DNA of 64,000 nt from Serripes groenlandicus (GCA_031761405.1 JASEVX010000001.1:47663102-47727101), one strand, 5' to 3'. Shown: positions 33,831 through 45,340, counted from the first letter of the stretch. Made by a program: numbers and translations. The notes: generated by a model not told the origin, from the letters alone.

Positions 33831-34430
33831 TTGACCGGGCCATATATCCTATATCTTTTCACTTAGGATTACCAATTTTGGTATGCACATGCTTATTGGA
33901 AAGACGGAGTGTCACCATGACCTCTGACCCTATTTGAAGATGAAACTTGTCAGGGCCAAATTTCCTATGCTTTAAAATTAACACTTGGAGTCACCAAATT
34001 TGGTCTGAAGGTGTGTATCTTGGAAAAATGTCGCTAACCAAAATTGATCACTGTGACCTTGACATTGGACTTGAACCAGATTAAAAGAACAAACTTGCCC
34101 AACATTGTCCGGGCCATATCTTGTGTACCATTTCAAGTGAGTTAACAAATTTGGCATGCACATGCTTCTTGGGAAGATGGTGTGTCACATACCAAAACTG
34201 GGTCACTGTGACCTTGACATTAACCTCTGACCCTATTTGAAGAAAAAACTTGTCTGGGCCATATATACTCTGTTATCACACCCGGAGTCAATACATTTGG
34301 TCTGCAGATGCATTTAGAAACAGAATGTGTCACAGAGCAAAATTTGGTCACTGAAATCTACCTTGACCTTTAACCCTATTTAAAGAAAAAGCTTGTCTTG
34401 GGCACCTGGTCTAAGTAACTAAACTTTGTC
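33831..34430 (+). repeat. Tandem array, about 150-bp unit
   Basis: Three to four units with 'gggccatat', 'accaaatttggtctgaagg', 'cttgggaagatggtgtgtca' and 'gtcactgtgaccttgacatt'. The translation is accidental. The terminal modules of families A-E are not seen. Confidence 0.7.
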
Positions 34431-34439
34431 TGAAGATGT

Positions 34440-34545
34440 TTTTATTGTATTTAATAGTTTTACTTTCATTTACAGAGATTTTCCATATTTTTACCAAACA
34501 GTTGTGAGGTTGTATGCTACATGGTTGTATGTGGGAAAGGGTTAA
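34440..34545 (+). mobile_element. TTAA-MITE 3' fragment
   Basis: 'catttacagagattttccat' followed by GTATGTGGGAAAGGGTTAA. The 5' half is absent. Confidence 0.6.
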
Positions 34546-34937
34546 TAGTTAGCTTGACTGACACCTTATTAAGTTCAAGTTGCCCATGAGGAGTATAAAT
34601 GATACTAATGATTAGCCATGAACACTGCTTAAAAGGACCGTTAAATTAAACTGTTTAGATTTGTTTAAAACCAAGATTAAACTCCTAGCCGATTAAACAA
34701 CTTGCAATCAGCTTTAGCCTATGCATTGTATAACTTGATAACAACTTTGTTAGATTAGCAGCCGTTTCTCGGATACAGATAAATTTAGATGACTTTTTTT
34801 CACAGTGTTGAAAAAGGAGACATTGCCGTACAATTATATAGGGTTGAATTATTGACTAAGGGGATTATATTGTTTAGCAAATACCTAACTGTTTACTCCT
34901 GCTTATCTAGATCTTTTATAGGATATCAGGCCATGTG
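34546..34937. other. Unassigned spacer
   Basis: No gene or repeat family recognised. Confidence 0.4.
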
Positions 34938-35121
34938 TTAACCCTTTTCCACATACTTTGAAAACATGTAAACAAATCTATGATTGAATGTATAATTACT
35001 GAAAAAAGTTGAAAACATAGTGGCAAAAGGTGATATTGCTGGTTTTGAGCAATTTCTCCTTTTGTCACAATGTATTCAAAAGTTGTTTGCTGCAGCTGCG
35101 TCAGAATTCAGAAAGGGTTAA
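34938..35121 (+). mobile_element. TTAA-MITE, first of a pair
   Basis: TTAACCCTTTTCCACATAC to CAGAAAGGGTTAA. Its last TTAA is also the first TTAA of the next copy. Confidence 0.82.
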
Positions 35122-35338
35122 CCCTTTTCCACAAACAATACATCTGTAGCACAGGACTTGGGAAACATAAATATGGAACATCTCTAAAATTGGGAGTAAA
35201 ATCATGAAATAGAGTTTAAAACATTATGGCAAAAGTATAAATTGCTTGTTATGAGCAATTTCTCCTTTTGCCATGATGTTTTCAAAAGTCTTCTGCTGCA
35301 GATGCCTCAAAGCACGTCTATCTATGGGAAAGGGTTAA
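35118..35338 (+). mobile_element. TTAA-MITE, second of a pair
   Basis: TTAACCCTTTTCCACAAAC to CTATGGGAAAGGGTTAA. It shares TTAA 35118-35121 with the preceding copy. The central hairpin is 'attgcttgttatgagcaat'. Confidence 0.82.
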
Positions 35339-35537
35339 ACCTTTCAAACCAATAAACAATTTTAAAACCCTTTTAGTTACCTGTCATGTATAGTAAAGGG
35401 GCAACAATCTGCTGACAAAAAAAGATGATTAGTGACCTAAGTTGACGCGGTCATGACCACAGCAGAGCAAACACTCAGAGAAAAAGTTGCTTGTTTGCCC
35501 AGTGTGTGACATGACTGTGGTCACTTCACGTGTGTAT

Positions 35538-36924
35538 CACAGGAGCTTGACTCATGAAAAAAAAAAAAATCCGAAAAAAAAAATCCACCAATACTATATA
35601 TAAAGAAAAGGACTACAACTCCGAACTCGCCGAAAACCGGCTAAGCCTACTGTTACCGTCGATTTCTCTAACAATGTTCAAGATATCTTAACATGCTGTA
35701 CATATCCATTTAGCTGAATCCCTAACCTATCCAACGGTATATAACACTTTACCCTTTTTAAGCAAACCAACGAGTAATTGAGCCATTTATTAACCAAATC
35801 TGGGTGATATTGCTTAGTCGGAAAAGTAGTGGGACACCTACAACGGCTCTACAACAATGTCGTTAAGAAGGGAAATCACGCTTAAACTACAATCAGCAGC
35901 CATTTAACGGTCTGAATAGATCAATACCTTCATTATTTAACAAATTCGGCTGTCATAGCTTACCATTTTAGTGTTTACCATGCACAATCCGTCGATTTAC
36001 ATCGCCACCGATTGAACATTTCTCGCTACGGCCATTTACTATTGCAAGCGCGCACATGATGCAGATCGGTGACCCCGAATCTGATTGGCTCATCTTTTTA
36101 CTTTCGTTTTCAATCATATTGCTTACTTTGACCCGGCTCGCAACGGTAATATAGAAGCGCAGCGGATATCCAGCGAAGAATCAGCAATCACCGATCTGCA
36201 TCATGTGCGCGATTGAACATTTCTCGCTACGGCCATTTACTATTGCAAGCGCGCACATGATGCAGATCGGTGACCCCGAATCTGATTGGCTCATCTTTTT
36301 ACTTTCGTTTTCAATCATATTGCTTACTTTGACCCGGCTCGCAACGGTAATATAGAAGCGCAGCGGATATCCAGCGAAGAATCAGCAATCACCGATCTGC
36401 ATCATGTGCGCGCTTGCAATAGTAAATGGCCGTAGCGAGAAATGTTCAATCGGTGGCGATGTAAATCGACGGATTGTGCATGGTAAACACTAAAAAGGTA
36501 AGCTATGACAGCCGAATTTGTTAAATAATGAAGGTATTGATCTATTCAGACCGTTAAATGGCTGCTGATTGTAGTTTAAGCGTGATTTCCCTTCTTAACG
36601 ACATTGTTGTAGAGCCGTTGTAGGTGTCCCACTACTTTTCCGACTAAGCAATATCACCCAGATTTGGTTAATAAATGGCTCAATTACTCGTTGGTTTGCT
36701 TAAAAAGGGTAAAGTGTTATATACCGTTGGATAGGTTAGGGATTCAGCTAAATGGATATGTACAGCATGTTAAGATATCTTGAACATTGTTAGAGAAATC
36801 GACGGTAACAGTAGGCTTAGCCGGTTTTCGGCGAGTTCGGAGTTGTAGTCCTTTTCTTTATATATAGTATTGGTGGATTTTTTTTTTTCGGATTTTTTTT
36901 TTTTTCATGAGTCAAGCTCCTGTG
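35538..36924. mobile_element. Foldback DNA transposon, non-autonomous, 8-bp target duplication
   Basis: The arms of about 510 bp (35538-36050 and about 36411-36924) are almost perfect inverted copies. The outermost 19 bases, CACAGGAGCTTGACTCATG, are matched exactly by the other end. GTGTGTAT flanks the element at 35530-35537 and 36925-36932. Differences include one substitution in 'taccattttagtg' against 'tacctttttagtg' and slightly different A-run lengths. The middle is a 201-bp direct duplication. No transposase is encoded. An 8-bp duplication with a CA start fits hAT- or P-type transposases; I cannot choose between them. Confidence 0.88.
36010..36411. repeat. 201-bp direct duplication in the foldback centre
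   Basis: 36010-36210 and 36211-36411 are essentially identical. Each holds a 161-bp core whose ends, 23 bases at 36050-36072 and 36188-36210, are perfect inverted repeats. A nested palindrome therefore sits inside the larger one. Confidence 0.88.
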
Positions 36925-37049
36925 GTGTGTATAGTATAAGTGGATGCCTATACACACTGTAAAATTGGTCTGTTGACATCTGACCACTGTGTAGTTTAAG
37001 ATCAGTGCAAACAGTCTGATCCGAGTTATGACTGCTTAACCCTTTCCCT

Positions 37050-37300
37050 TTTTTTTAAACTTGTTTATTTTAAATCGATTGCAAAACAAGCTTTAAGCTT
37101 ATATTAATCAGGTTGATGTCCGCTTCCTGGATACTTAACAAGTACTCGCGCCGATTGTGTGGAAAAATCCCAAAGTCAGGACCCGCTCATCACGGGACTC
37201 GAACCAGGGACCTTTGATACGAGAGGCCGACGCAAAACTTCTGCACCACTGTCTTGATTTAAAACTTGTTTATCTTTTGAACCTCAATGTAACATATAAA
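37050..37300 (-). mobile_element. tRNA-like SINE fragment (third type)
   Basis: On the minus strand, GGTCCCTGGTTCGAGTCCC (about 37190-37212) is a canonical box B and GTGGTGCAGAAG (about 37238-37250) is box-A-like. 'aaaacttgtttat' flanks the head at about 37262 and, in similar form, near 37060. It does not fold as a complete tRNA. Confidence 0.5.
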
Positions 37301-37438
37301 GCCCCTTTCCAACATGCAGGCACATATGAACGCATCTGCTGACTTCTATTGGAAAAAGTATAAAATTACATAAATACCAATATATCCCTTCGTCATCATG
37401 CAGTGAACTGAGACTGTACTATAATATACTTTCATGTA

Positions 37439-38949
37439 TACTGAACCAAAAAAGTAACTTTCGCTAAGTTTGAATGTAGATAATGTTTTAACGTTTCTAT
37501 AGATTTGTATGAAATTTTCTGTTTGAATTGTACAAGTTTGTCTTATGAATCTACTGAAATTGGTTTATTGGACAGAAAATATAAATTTGATTGTTTCATT
37601 TAAGTTTAAAACAGGAAGGGTCGATTTCAAAAGTCTATTATCAGTAGCGTGTGTGGCCGCCGCGAGCCATGCTGACTGCTTGACAGCGACGTCGCATTGA
37701 GAGCACAAGTCTGTTTATGTGAGCCTGTGGGATGTTATTCTACTCTTCAAGCAGTGCTGCCCGTAGGTCGTTGACATTGTTAGGCGGGTTTATCCCATAA
37801 ATGTTCTATAGGATTAAGATCCGGACTTTTTGAGGGCCAGTTGTCAATAAAATCAACATTATGGTTTTGTAAAACCTGTATGTTGTCACGAGCGACATGG
37901 GGACTGGCATTATCTTGTAGTAGTGTTGATATGACGCCATGGGCCTGAAGCAGAGGGACAACATGAGGACGTAAGATGTTTTCCCTATATGACTGTGCAT
38001 TCAGATTCCCCTCGATAACAACCAGTGGGGTGCGATACCCGTAAGCAATACCGCCCAACACCATAACCGAACCCCCACCCCCAAACCGATCTCGCTCCAG
38101 TACGCAACAGTCAGCGTAACGCTCATTCCTACGTCGGTACACTCGTACTCTGCCATCACCTCTAGATAATGCAAATCTTGATTCATCCGTAAAGAGAATC
38201 GTCCGCCAACGCTGTCTTGTCCAATGCATATGTCCCAGTGCCCATTGCTCTGCTATTGCGATGGCGGCGCGTCAAAACCGACCCGACGTACGGACGATGT
38301 CCGTGCAAACCGTTATCGGCTAAACGATTCCGCACAGTCTGGGCGGAAATCTGGTTGTTGTGTGTACCGGGGGTAACGGCAGATGTAGCTGTTGCGGTGA
38401 GAAATCTGTTTCGTAGGTGCTGGTTCATGATATAGCGGTCTTGGGCTCGAGTCGTGACACGCGATCTGCCACTCCGTGGCAAGTCCCTAGCACTTCCGGT
38501 CTGCACAAATCGCCGCCGAAGGCTCCTCACTGCCTGCACGGATGACCCAACTCGTGCTGCAACCTCTGCAGTACGAACCCCAGCCTCAAGCATGCCTATG
38601 GCTCGCTCTCGTAAATTTTCCGGAATTCTCGGCATTGAAATTCCAACTCAAAAGACTTCAGCTTAAAGACGTTTTTTATTTCTTCAGTATGTATACAACC
38701 AGAGCAATAATTTGGCGTACACGAATATCCGATGAGTTGACAGGATATGCCCATCCCTAACGTGCATGTGAAAATCGCCTTTTGCGTTAAATAAGCGGAC
38801 CTGCTTTTTATCTAGGGATTAACGTGTTGATTTTGCAAAGTAGAACAGGTTTACAAATAACTGCGTGTATAGTTATAAATGCGTAGATCTTTTAGGTAAA
38901 CCTGAAAATTTTGTATGTACTTAACGAAAGTTTCTTTTTTGGTTCAGTA
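37439..38949 (-). mobile_element. Tc1-like DNA transposon with TA duplication
   Basis: The element is 37441-38947. The termini CTGAACCAAAAAAGTAACTT and, inverted, CTGAACCAAAAAAGAAACTT continue as 'tcg(c/t)taagt'. TA sits at 37439-37440 and 38948-38949. About 1.5 kb with one broken transposase on the minus strand is the normal size for the Tc1/mariner superfamily. Confidence 0.9.
37641..38635 (-). pseudogene. Tc1-like transposase, frameshifted
   Basis: The N-terminal frame (from 38635, MPRIPENLRERAIGMLEAGV) gives a paired-type helix-turn-helix and the basic linker RDLPRSGRSRVTT. A one-base shift near 38245 moves to the frame with WALGHMHWTRQRW, FTDESRF (first catalytic Asp), LLQDNASPHVAR (second Asp) and SPDLNPIEHLWD (Glu). 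By my count 35 residues lie between the second Asp and the Glu, one more than the usual Tc1 spacing of 34. A second shift near 37795 and a TAG (probably from TGG) in 'LLEE*NN' break the C-terminus, which ends RGGHTRY then TGA at 37641. It would bind the terminal repeats and cut at TA, but cannot be made intact here. Confidence 0.88.
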
Positions 38950-38984
38950 TATATTGAATTGCCTTTTTTTTGGCCTGTTGGTTT

Positions 38985-39030
38985 TCAGTTTTGACTGCTG
39001 CAGATTTATTTTACACAGTAAAGGGTTAAT
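38985..39030 (+). mobile_element. TTAA-MITE 3' scrap
   Basis: 'ttgactgctgcagatttatt' then 'agtaaagggttaa'. It touches the right end of the Tc1 element. Confidence 0.5.
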
Positions 39031-39110
39031 ATTGCAAAGAAACTCGTTTGTTTGACAAGTTATCCATTTTTTATGCACAATCAGCACTACAATGATACAA
39101 AACACCCAGG

Positions 39111-39313
39111 TTAACTCTTTCCCACATACAGAAAATATGAAGCGGACTGCTTTTAAAACATCTGGTAAAAAAATCTTAAAAATGTCAATAAATTTAAGTA
39201 TAATTATTGAATAGAGTTTAAAACATTGTGACAAATGTTTTAAAATAGGCATCATGCAATTTTTCATATTGTCACAATTATTCAATATTCGTCTATATTA
39301 GGGAAAGGGCTAA
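39111..39313 (+). mobile_element. TTAA-MITE, diverged
   Basis: TTAACTCTTTCCCACATAC to TTAGGGAAAGGGCTAA. The central hairpin is weak. Confidence 0.75.
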
Positions 39314-39483
39314 TTTGTTGGCTGTTATGAGAGAAAACAAGTGCAACATATCAAGGAATCTAAAACAATTCAATAAAACTGGTTTTAGTTGGCAGGAAAC
39401 ATACCTCGTATCACAAATACAGATAACTGATGTCTGAAACAAATTGTAGATGAGCAAAGCTTTTGCTGGATTATGTTTCTGTA

Positions 39484-39716
39484 TTAACCATTTCCCACAT
39501 ACAACAATTCTTCAGCAGATGATTTTGAAAACTTTTTGGCCAAAATAACGAAAATATCTATGGATGAAAGTATTCATATTGTAAAGACTTAAAAACATCG
39601 TGTCGAAAGGAGAGATTGCTTGTTATGAGCAATTTATCCTTGTGTCACAATGTTTTCAAAAAGTCGTCTTCTGCAGTTGCATCAAAATGGGTCTGCAGGT
39701 GGTGGGAAAGGACTTA
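39484..39716 (+). mobile_element. TTAA-MITE, diverged
   Basis: TTAACCATTTCCCACATAC. Centre 'attgcttgttatgagcaat'. The 3' end GTGGGAAAGGACTTA has lost the exact TTAA. Confidence 0.75.
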
Positions 39717-39759
39717 CATGCTATTTCTTACTGTAACCCTTTTCCTGCAATACACAATG

Positions 39760-40060
39760 TTAACCCTTTTCCACATGTAGATGTTTTGTGACACATTGGC
39801 AGCAGATGACTGTTGTTGAAAACATTGTATCATACTCATACTTTTGATAATAAAGATTTTTGATGACAAGATAGTTCAAAAGTAATCTACTACAGTCACA
39901 GATATTGTAACAACATTTATGTACTTTGATGCACAACTTCAAACCTCATTGTTTGCTACTGTTGTTTGGATATGTAGCAAAACAATTTATTTACTGAGTT
40001 TTTTTTTAAGAACTTGTTAAAGATGGATGGTGTTGAAATCGGTTACAGGATAAGGGTTAA
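39760..40060 (+). mobile_element. TTAA-MITE, long diverged copy
   Basis: TTAACCCTTTTCCACATGTAG to GGATAAGGGTTAA. Inner parts are poorly conserved and longer than usual (301 bp). Confidence 0.6.
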
Positions 40061-41016
40061 TCCATTACCTGATATGCCAGTTTTAAACACTTCCAAAATG
40101 AGATCTTCAAAAGAAGATATTACTTGTAATTACTCACTATGTTAGAAAACTGTCTGCCGAATGGTAATCAAAAGTTGTCTTTATCAGGTAAAAGATTAAT
40201 TCACTTATCGCTTTTTAATAGATTTTTAAAGCGTAATTACGCCATCTGATTGTGTTTGTCAGGTATCGAAATTATAAATGAGCAGCACTCAAGGTAAACC
40301 AGCCTGCGTTACTGTGACTGTTGATCTATATGTCAGAAGTTTGTTGAAAGCCTCTAGTTATAATTGGCAAAGAGTGCAGAACCAGATTAGACTGCGCTGA
40401 TGCACAGACGGATTTAGAACTACAATGGTCGTACTTACAGTATTGCCTGCTTTGAAAGTTTCTGAGGAAAAATCCAACATTGGGAAATTGAAATGGAAGG
40501 GTTATATATATACATGTTTGAAAAGACTGTGGGAAAAGGATAGATATATCACACATATGAGCAATCTGTTTCCTCTTTCTGTTCACTGGAAGTGTTCAAA
40601 TGCTTGCTGCATGTGGAAAAGGGCAAAAAGTAAGTTCTATCAGTGAAAGGTCAATCTTGGGTCTTTAATTTATTGCCTGTTGTTCAATGTTACTAACCAA
40701 ACAAACAGCCTCATCCATCATGCCTTGCTTGTATATATCAATTACGGTTTTGACATAATACTGTGAAAAATTATCCTAAAATTAAGAACTTGCATCCATA
40801 GCACAATAATCTTTGAACCAATAAGATACTACATCTACATTTATAACATCTGGAAAATTGTAAGCATACTTTTAGTACCCATTTTGAAAAATATCATGGG
40901 GAAAAGATAACAGAATTTTTTTTTTAAGCAATTGATACCTTGCCTTCCCAAGAGTCAATTTCATCATGATCATGTCATCATGGTCGTATAAAGGGACAGG
41001 ATTGACCCTTATCCAC
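40061..41016. other. Mostly unassigned, with MITE-like scraps
   Basis: 40075-40200 and 40490-40630 have weak MITE-like arms ('aactgtctgccg', 'tgcttgctgcatgtgg'). The rest is not recognised. Confidence 0.35.
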
Positions 41017-41239
41017 TTAACCCTTTCCCATATACAGGAAATCTGCAGCAGACTACTTTGAAAACATGAAAAAGGTCCATATATAATATATAGATATAAT
41101 AATTACTGAAAAGAGTTGCAAACATTGTGGCAAAAGAAGAAATTGCTTGGTTTGAGCAATTTCTACTTTTGTCACAATTTTTTCAAAAGTCGTCTGCTGC
41201 TGAGGCATCAGAAAGCGTCTATATGAGGGAAAGGGTTAA
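41017..41239 (+). mobile_element. TTAA-MITE, full length
   Basis: TTAACCCTTTCCCATATACAG to TATGAGGGAAAGGGTTAA, with 'gcaaaagaagaaattgcttg' and its mirror at the centre. Confidence 0.88.
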
Positions 41240-41643
41240 ACCTTCCCCACTTACAACAAAACAGCATTTGTGTATTATGCTGTGTCTGAATTTAAACCAC
41301 AATAATTGAGAACAATACAGGAAAAGAACAGCCTGCATATGATTGTGTGCAAAACATAAAAGGTGATTGATATTTCTGAAGAGATAATGGTATTATATAA
41401 ATATAACTCAACTGGAAAATTCCAACATCCCAGATTTCATTACAATTTCTTCATCCCCATTTTACAAAAATAAAACAGAACATCACCTGTTTTCATTGTT
41501 TGTTTGTTTATTTATTATGCATTTGGTACACCATTGAAAGGTTCTCTCATAAATCACGAATGTAATGTTGAATTTATGAAGGAGAAAAATTGCTAATTAA
41601 AAAACATATAATTTATTAAATATTTTGGTTGATTATTTAACGT
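41240..41643. other. Unassigned spacer
   Basis: No gene or known repeat recognised. Confidence 0.4.
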
Positions 41644-42316
41644 TTTAGCTCACCTGAGCATGAAGTGCTCAAGGTGAGTTATTCTGATCGCCCTTATGAT
41701 GTCTCATGCGTCTTGTCAACATCTTCTCCTCAGTAACCAGAGGGTCAATTGGGGTGAAACTTCACAGAAAGCATCCTCTCAATGACCTCACCAGAATTCC
41801 TTCAAATATTTGGGATCCATGCAGAATTCTGGTTTCCATGGCAACTAAACGAAAAAACTTAAAACAAATGATTCTACTCCGAAAGTGTCTGGCTGATTTT
41901 CAAATAATTTTGTAAAAATGTTCCTTGGGTGACCCTCTTTCAGATTCCTTCAAGCCATGTTGATTCGTCAAAAACATGCCACCAGGGTTGGGGCTGTTTT
42001 GCCAAATATGGCTAAAGTGAGAAAATGATCCTTGAATGAATCTCTTTGAGTTTTCTAATCCAGCCATGTTTATTGGTAAAAAAAACATGGCCACCACGAG
42101 TAGGTGCTGTTTTACCTTATAGAGCTAAACTGAACAAAATCTCCAAAAGTATCTGGCTGGTTTTCTGCCAAATTAACTTGACAGACAACATAGGATTGGG
42201 TTGTTTCACCTTGTGGCAGTGGAGCACTACTGTTTCCTTTTGGGCTTATAGTTTGGCCTTAAATTAGTTATTGTGCACTATGAATCATATGGAATAAATC
42301 ATGGCCCTCTTGTTTC
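41644..42316 (+). repeat. Family B tandem-core element, short
   Basis: The 5' hairpin AGCTCACCTGAGCA-tgaag-TGCTCAAGGTGAGTT is at about 41647-41681. About two core units follow, then an end with 'tggcagtggagcactact', and 'atcatggccctcttgtttcc' at 42297-42316. Confidence 0.78.
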
Positions 42317-42379
42317 CCAAAGCAGTAAACTGTGTCTAACATGATTGTTTAGTTCAGTTAAAATTCTTTTCCATATTAT

Positions 42380-44117
42380 TAGCTCATCTGTGCATGAAGT
42401 GCTTGAGATGAGCTATTGTGATCACATTGTGTCCATCGTCCATTGCAAACAATTGCCTTGTTAACAGACCACATTTTACATCAAATCTTGGACGAACGTA
42501 AACATCGCCATCAAATATTGGCCATTAGTTCGAAACTGAGTAATATGAGGTCAAAAACTAGGTCACATGGTCAAATTTAAGGAAAATCTTGTGAACAATC
42601 TGAAGGTATTGAATTTTAATTTTAGCAATGTTGAAATGTTGTCAGAATAATTGTCTAAGTGATATCTAGACTAAGATGTAATCTAGGTCAAGCCCAGCCA
42701 TAAACTAGGTCACTACGCCAACTTGAAGGAAAATCTTCTAAACACTCTAGAGACACATTTTTAGCTCGACTTTTGAAAAAAACGAGAGCTATTGTCATGA
42801 CCCTGGCGTCGTCGTCGTCGGCGTCGGCGGCGGCGGCGTGGTCGTCCGGTTAAGGTTTTTTGTTCAGCTCAGCTTTTTTTCTGTTTTCTAACAAACTACT
42901 ACTGTTAAAGTCACTAAACTTCATAAACATAATCATAATATGTTAAATAATAAAAGTATATAGCTGGAAATCTTTATTTATTTCACTTAAAACTTCAAAA
43001 CGTAAGGTTAAGGTTTTTTGTTTAGCTCAGGTTTTTGACAATTTTTTACTCATGATTTTTCATATCTTAAAAACTTTTCTTTTTTTTTGCTTGAAACTTC
43101 ACAAACTTGCTGAGTGACTTAAGTTGACCTTATATAACAAGTTTCATAACTCTGTAAATAGTATTGACAAAATTATCTCCCCATTTCGATTTAGAAAATC
43201 TACTTTGAAGGGAGATAAATGGTGATAAGTGAAACACAATTTAACCTATAGCTTTGAAACTTCCTAAACTTATTAATTGTTTTAACATAACTTGATACAA
43301 CAAGTTCCATAACCCTGAACTTAATATTGACCAAATTATCCCCCCTTTTGGACTTAGAAAATCTACACTGAAGGTGTTGTCATCCGGTTAAGGTTTTTTA
43401 TTAGCTCGACTTTTGAAAAAAACGAGAGCTATTGTCATGACCCTGGCGTTGTCGTCTGCGGCGGCGGTGGCATGGGCGTCAGGTTAATGTTTTTTGTTTA
43501 GCTCATTTTTTTTTCTCCCTATCAGTCGAGCGTCTGTGCCGTACGCGGTGCTCTTGTTTTTTTTGCTTCAGCAGCTTGAACCTTTGTCAGAATGTTTGTC
43601 TAAGCCAAGTTGAATATTGGTCAGTTGGGTCAAACATTAGGTCACTAATTAAATTGAACAAATATCTTGTTAACACTGAATGCAGCCTTTTTAATTTAAG
43701 CATGTTGAGACTTTGTCAGAATGTGTGTTTTGATGACATTAAAGCTATATAAGTTCCTATATAGGTCATGTACGGTTAAAACCTAGGTCACTAGGCAAAG
43801 TTTCAGAAAAATCATGTTAACATTGTTTTTGCTTCAGCAGCTTGAAACTTTGTCAGAATGTTTGTCTTGGCTATATCTAGGCTAAGTGCGAATATGGGTC
43901 ATGTTAGTTTATAATCTCGGTCACGAAGGCAAAATAGAAGGAACATCTTGTTAACAATCGTGAAGCCGTATATTTTATTTGAGCATGTTGAAACTTTGTC
44001 AGAATGAGTCTTTTGATGATAATACCTTACCTGACCACAAAATGAGTTATTGTTATTGACCATGTGGTCTATATAACTCGGGTGCGCGATCCAGGTCCAC
44101 ATGATGGCCCTCTTGTT
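42380..44117 (+). repeat. Family A tandem-core element hosting family C
   Basis: The 5' module TTAGCTCATCTGTGCATGAAG and 'tgcttgagatgagctattgt' form the terminal hairpin. Family A units cover 42470-42760 and resume at 43557. It closes at 44073-44117 with GGTGCGCGATCC, 'catgatggccctcttgtttt'. A family C element interrupts the array. Confidence 0.82.
42763..43556 (+). repeat. Family C tandem-core element, nested
   Basis: Starts TAGCTCGACTTTTGAAAAAA with 'cgagagctattgtcatgacc', then a run of 'gtcgtcg/ggcggcg'. A second start module lies at about 43403-43440. The only 3' end is at about 43522-43556: AGTCGAGCGTCTGTGCCGT, then GGTGCTCTTG. The termini TAGCTCGACT and AGTCGAGCG are complementary. Two starts and one end suggest one element inside or fused to another. 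Confidence 0.8.
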
Positions 44118-44659
44118 TTTTTACAGTGATGTAGACAGTAATAATAAAACATAATCATTTATCAAGTTGTGTGAGTGCTCATACTTTTCTTGTGAATTAT
44201 TTATGATACATAAGGAAGGTAGAGGTAACCTATCAATCTTCTGTACCATTGTGAGACGGAAGTCGGCCCAAATTTGCTGTATATAGTCATGGTCCCTTTT
44301 ATGTAAACAGACACATTGTGACGCATCTGCAGTAGACCACTTTTAAAATGATTTTTAATCATCTAATGTAACTTGTATATTTTCAACACCGGTTGGATGA
44401 ACCTTCCTGTGTGCAGATATCGTCAAACCTAGGTTGCTAAGTTGCTAAGTGGTAGAGATTCCAGCCTTCACAACTATGTAAATAATCAAGTTAGATAACT
44501 CTATCCTGCATTTAATGCAAATTATGGACCTTTTTGAACTTAACAATTCTGGTTAATGTTTTACCTGCAACTACATTAAGAGTCCATATCTCAGTAACTA
44601 CCTGATGCATTGCATTGAAACTTTATACAATCCTTCCCAACAATCACACCTACATTAAC
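44118..44659. other. Unassigned, with MITE scrap
   Basis: A short MITE-like arm, 'gacgcatctgcagtagacca', lies at about 44318-44340. Otherwise nothing recognised. Confidence 0.35.
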
Positions 44660-44835
44660 TACATTAAGCGATGGAAAAGTCAAACAAGCTTTCTTACAGA
44701 TGGCTCTTGTTGAAAGCATAATGACAAAAGGATAAATAAGCAATTTCTCCATTTGCAAAAATGTCTTTAAAAGTTGTGTGCTGCAGAGATGTCTGAAATG
44801 CTGTGTATGTGGGAAAGGGATAATAAGGGTTAACA
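44660..44835 (+). mobile_element. Degenerate TTAA-MITE
   Basis: 'gttgtgtgctgcagagatgt' and GTATGTGGGAAAGGGATAA at the 3' end. The 5' half is eroded. Confidence 0.55.
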
Positions 44836-44898
44836 TTTATATCCAAGTTGAAGATTTTACCAAGATAGCCCTGGCATGCCAAAGTACAACAACTGTAC

Positions 44899-45131
44899 TT
44901 AACCCTTCGTTTCCCTCAAATAGACACTTTCTGACGCCTCTGCAGCAGACAGCTTTTTGAAAACATAGTGACAAAAGAAGAAATTGCTGAGACGAGCAAT
45001 TTTTCCTTTTGCCACAATGTTTTCCACTTTTAGTCATAGGTTATCCATTCAATTAAAGAGATTTTCTATTTGTTGACAAAATATGTTCAAAGTCGTCAGC
45101 TGCAGAATTGTCGCATGAGGGAAAGGGTTAG
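44899..45131 (+). mobile_element. TTAA-MITE, nearly full length
   Basis: TTAACCCTTCGTTTCCCTC to GCATGAGGGAAAGGGTTA. The final TTAA is altered to TTAG. Confidence 0.85.
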
Positions 45132-45340
45132 TTAATCAAAATATGTGTGTATAAATAAAACTTCAAAAAACTTCTTAATCTTAAGTATAGGCACACTAGA
45201 AAAATAATTGGGCACAAAAGTTCCAAGATTGTTCAAATTATTTTGCTTTAATATGTAAAGAGAAAAAACTTTGAAAACTGTTGAAGTTAAAATTATGATT
45301 ATGGTCAAAACAGCTCAACCAAGGTGAACAACTAGCCAGA

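Noticed and set aside
35538..36924. Foldback region as a pure assembly artefact
   Set aside because: Small differences between arms and a clean 8-bp flanking duplication argue for a real element, though read support is still needed.
38217..38760. Plus-strand frames over the Tc1 element
   Set aside because: They are antisense shadows of the transposase.
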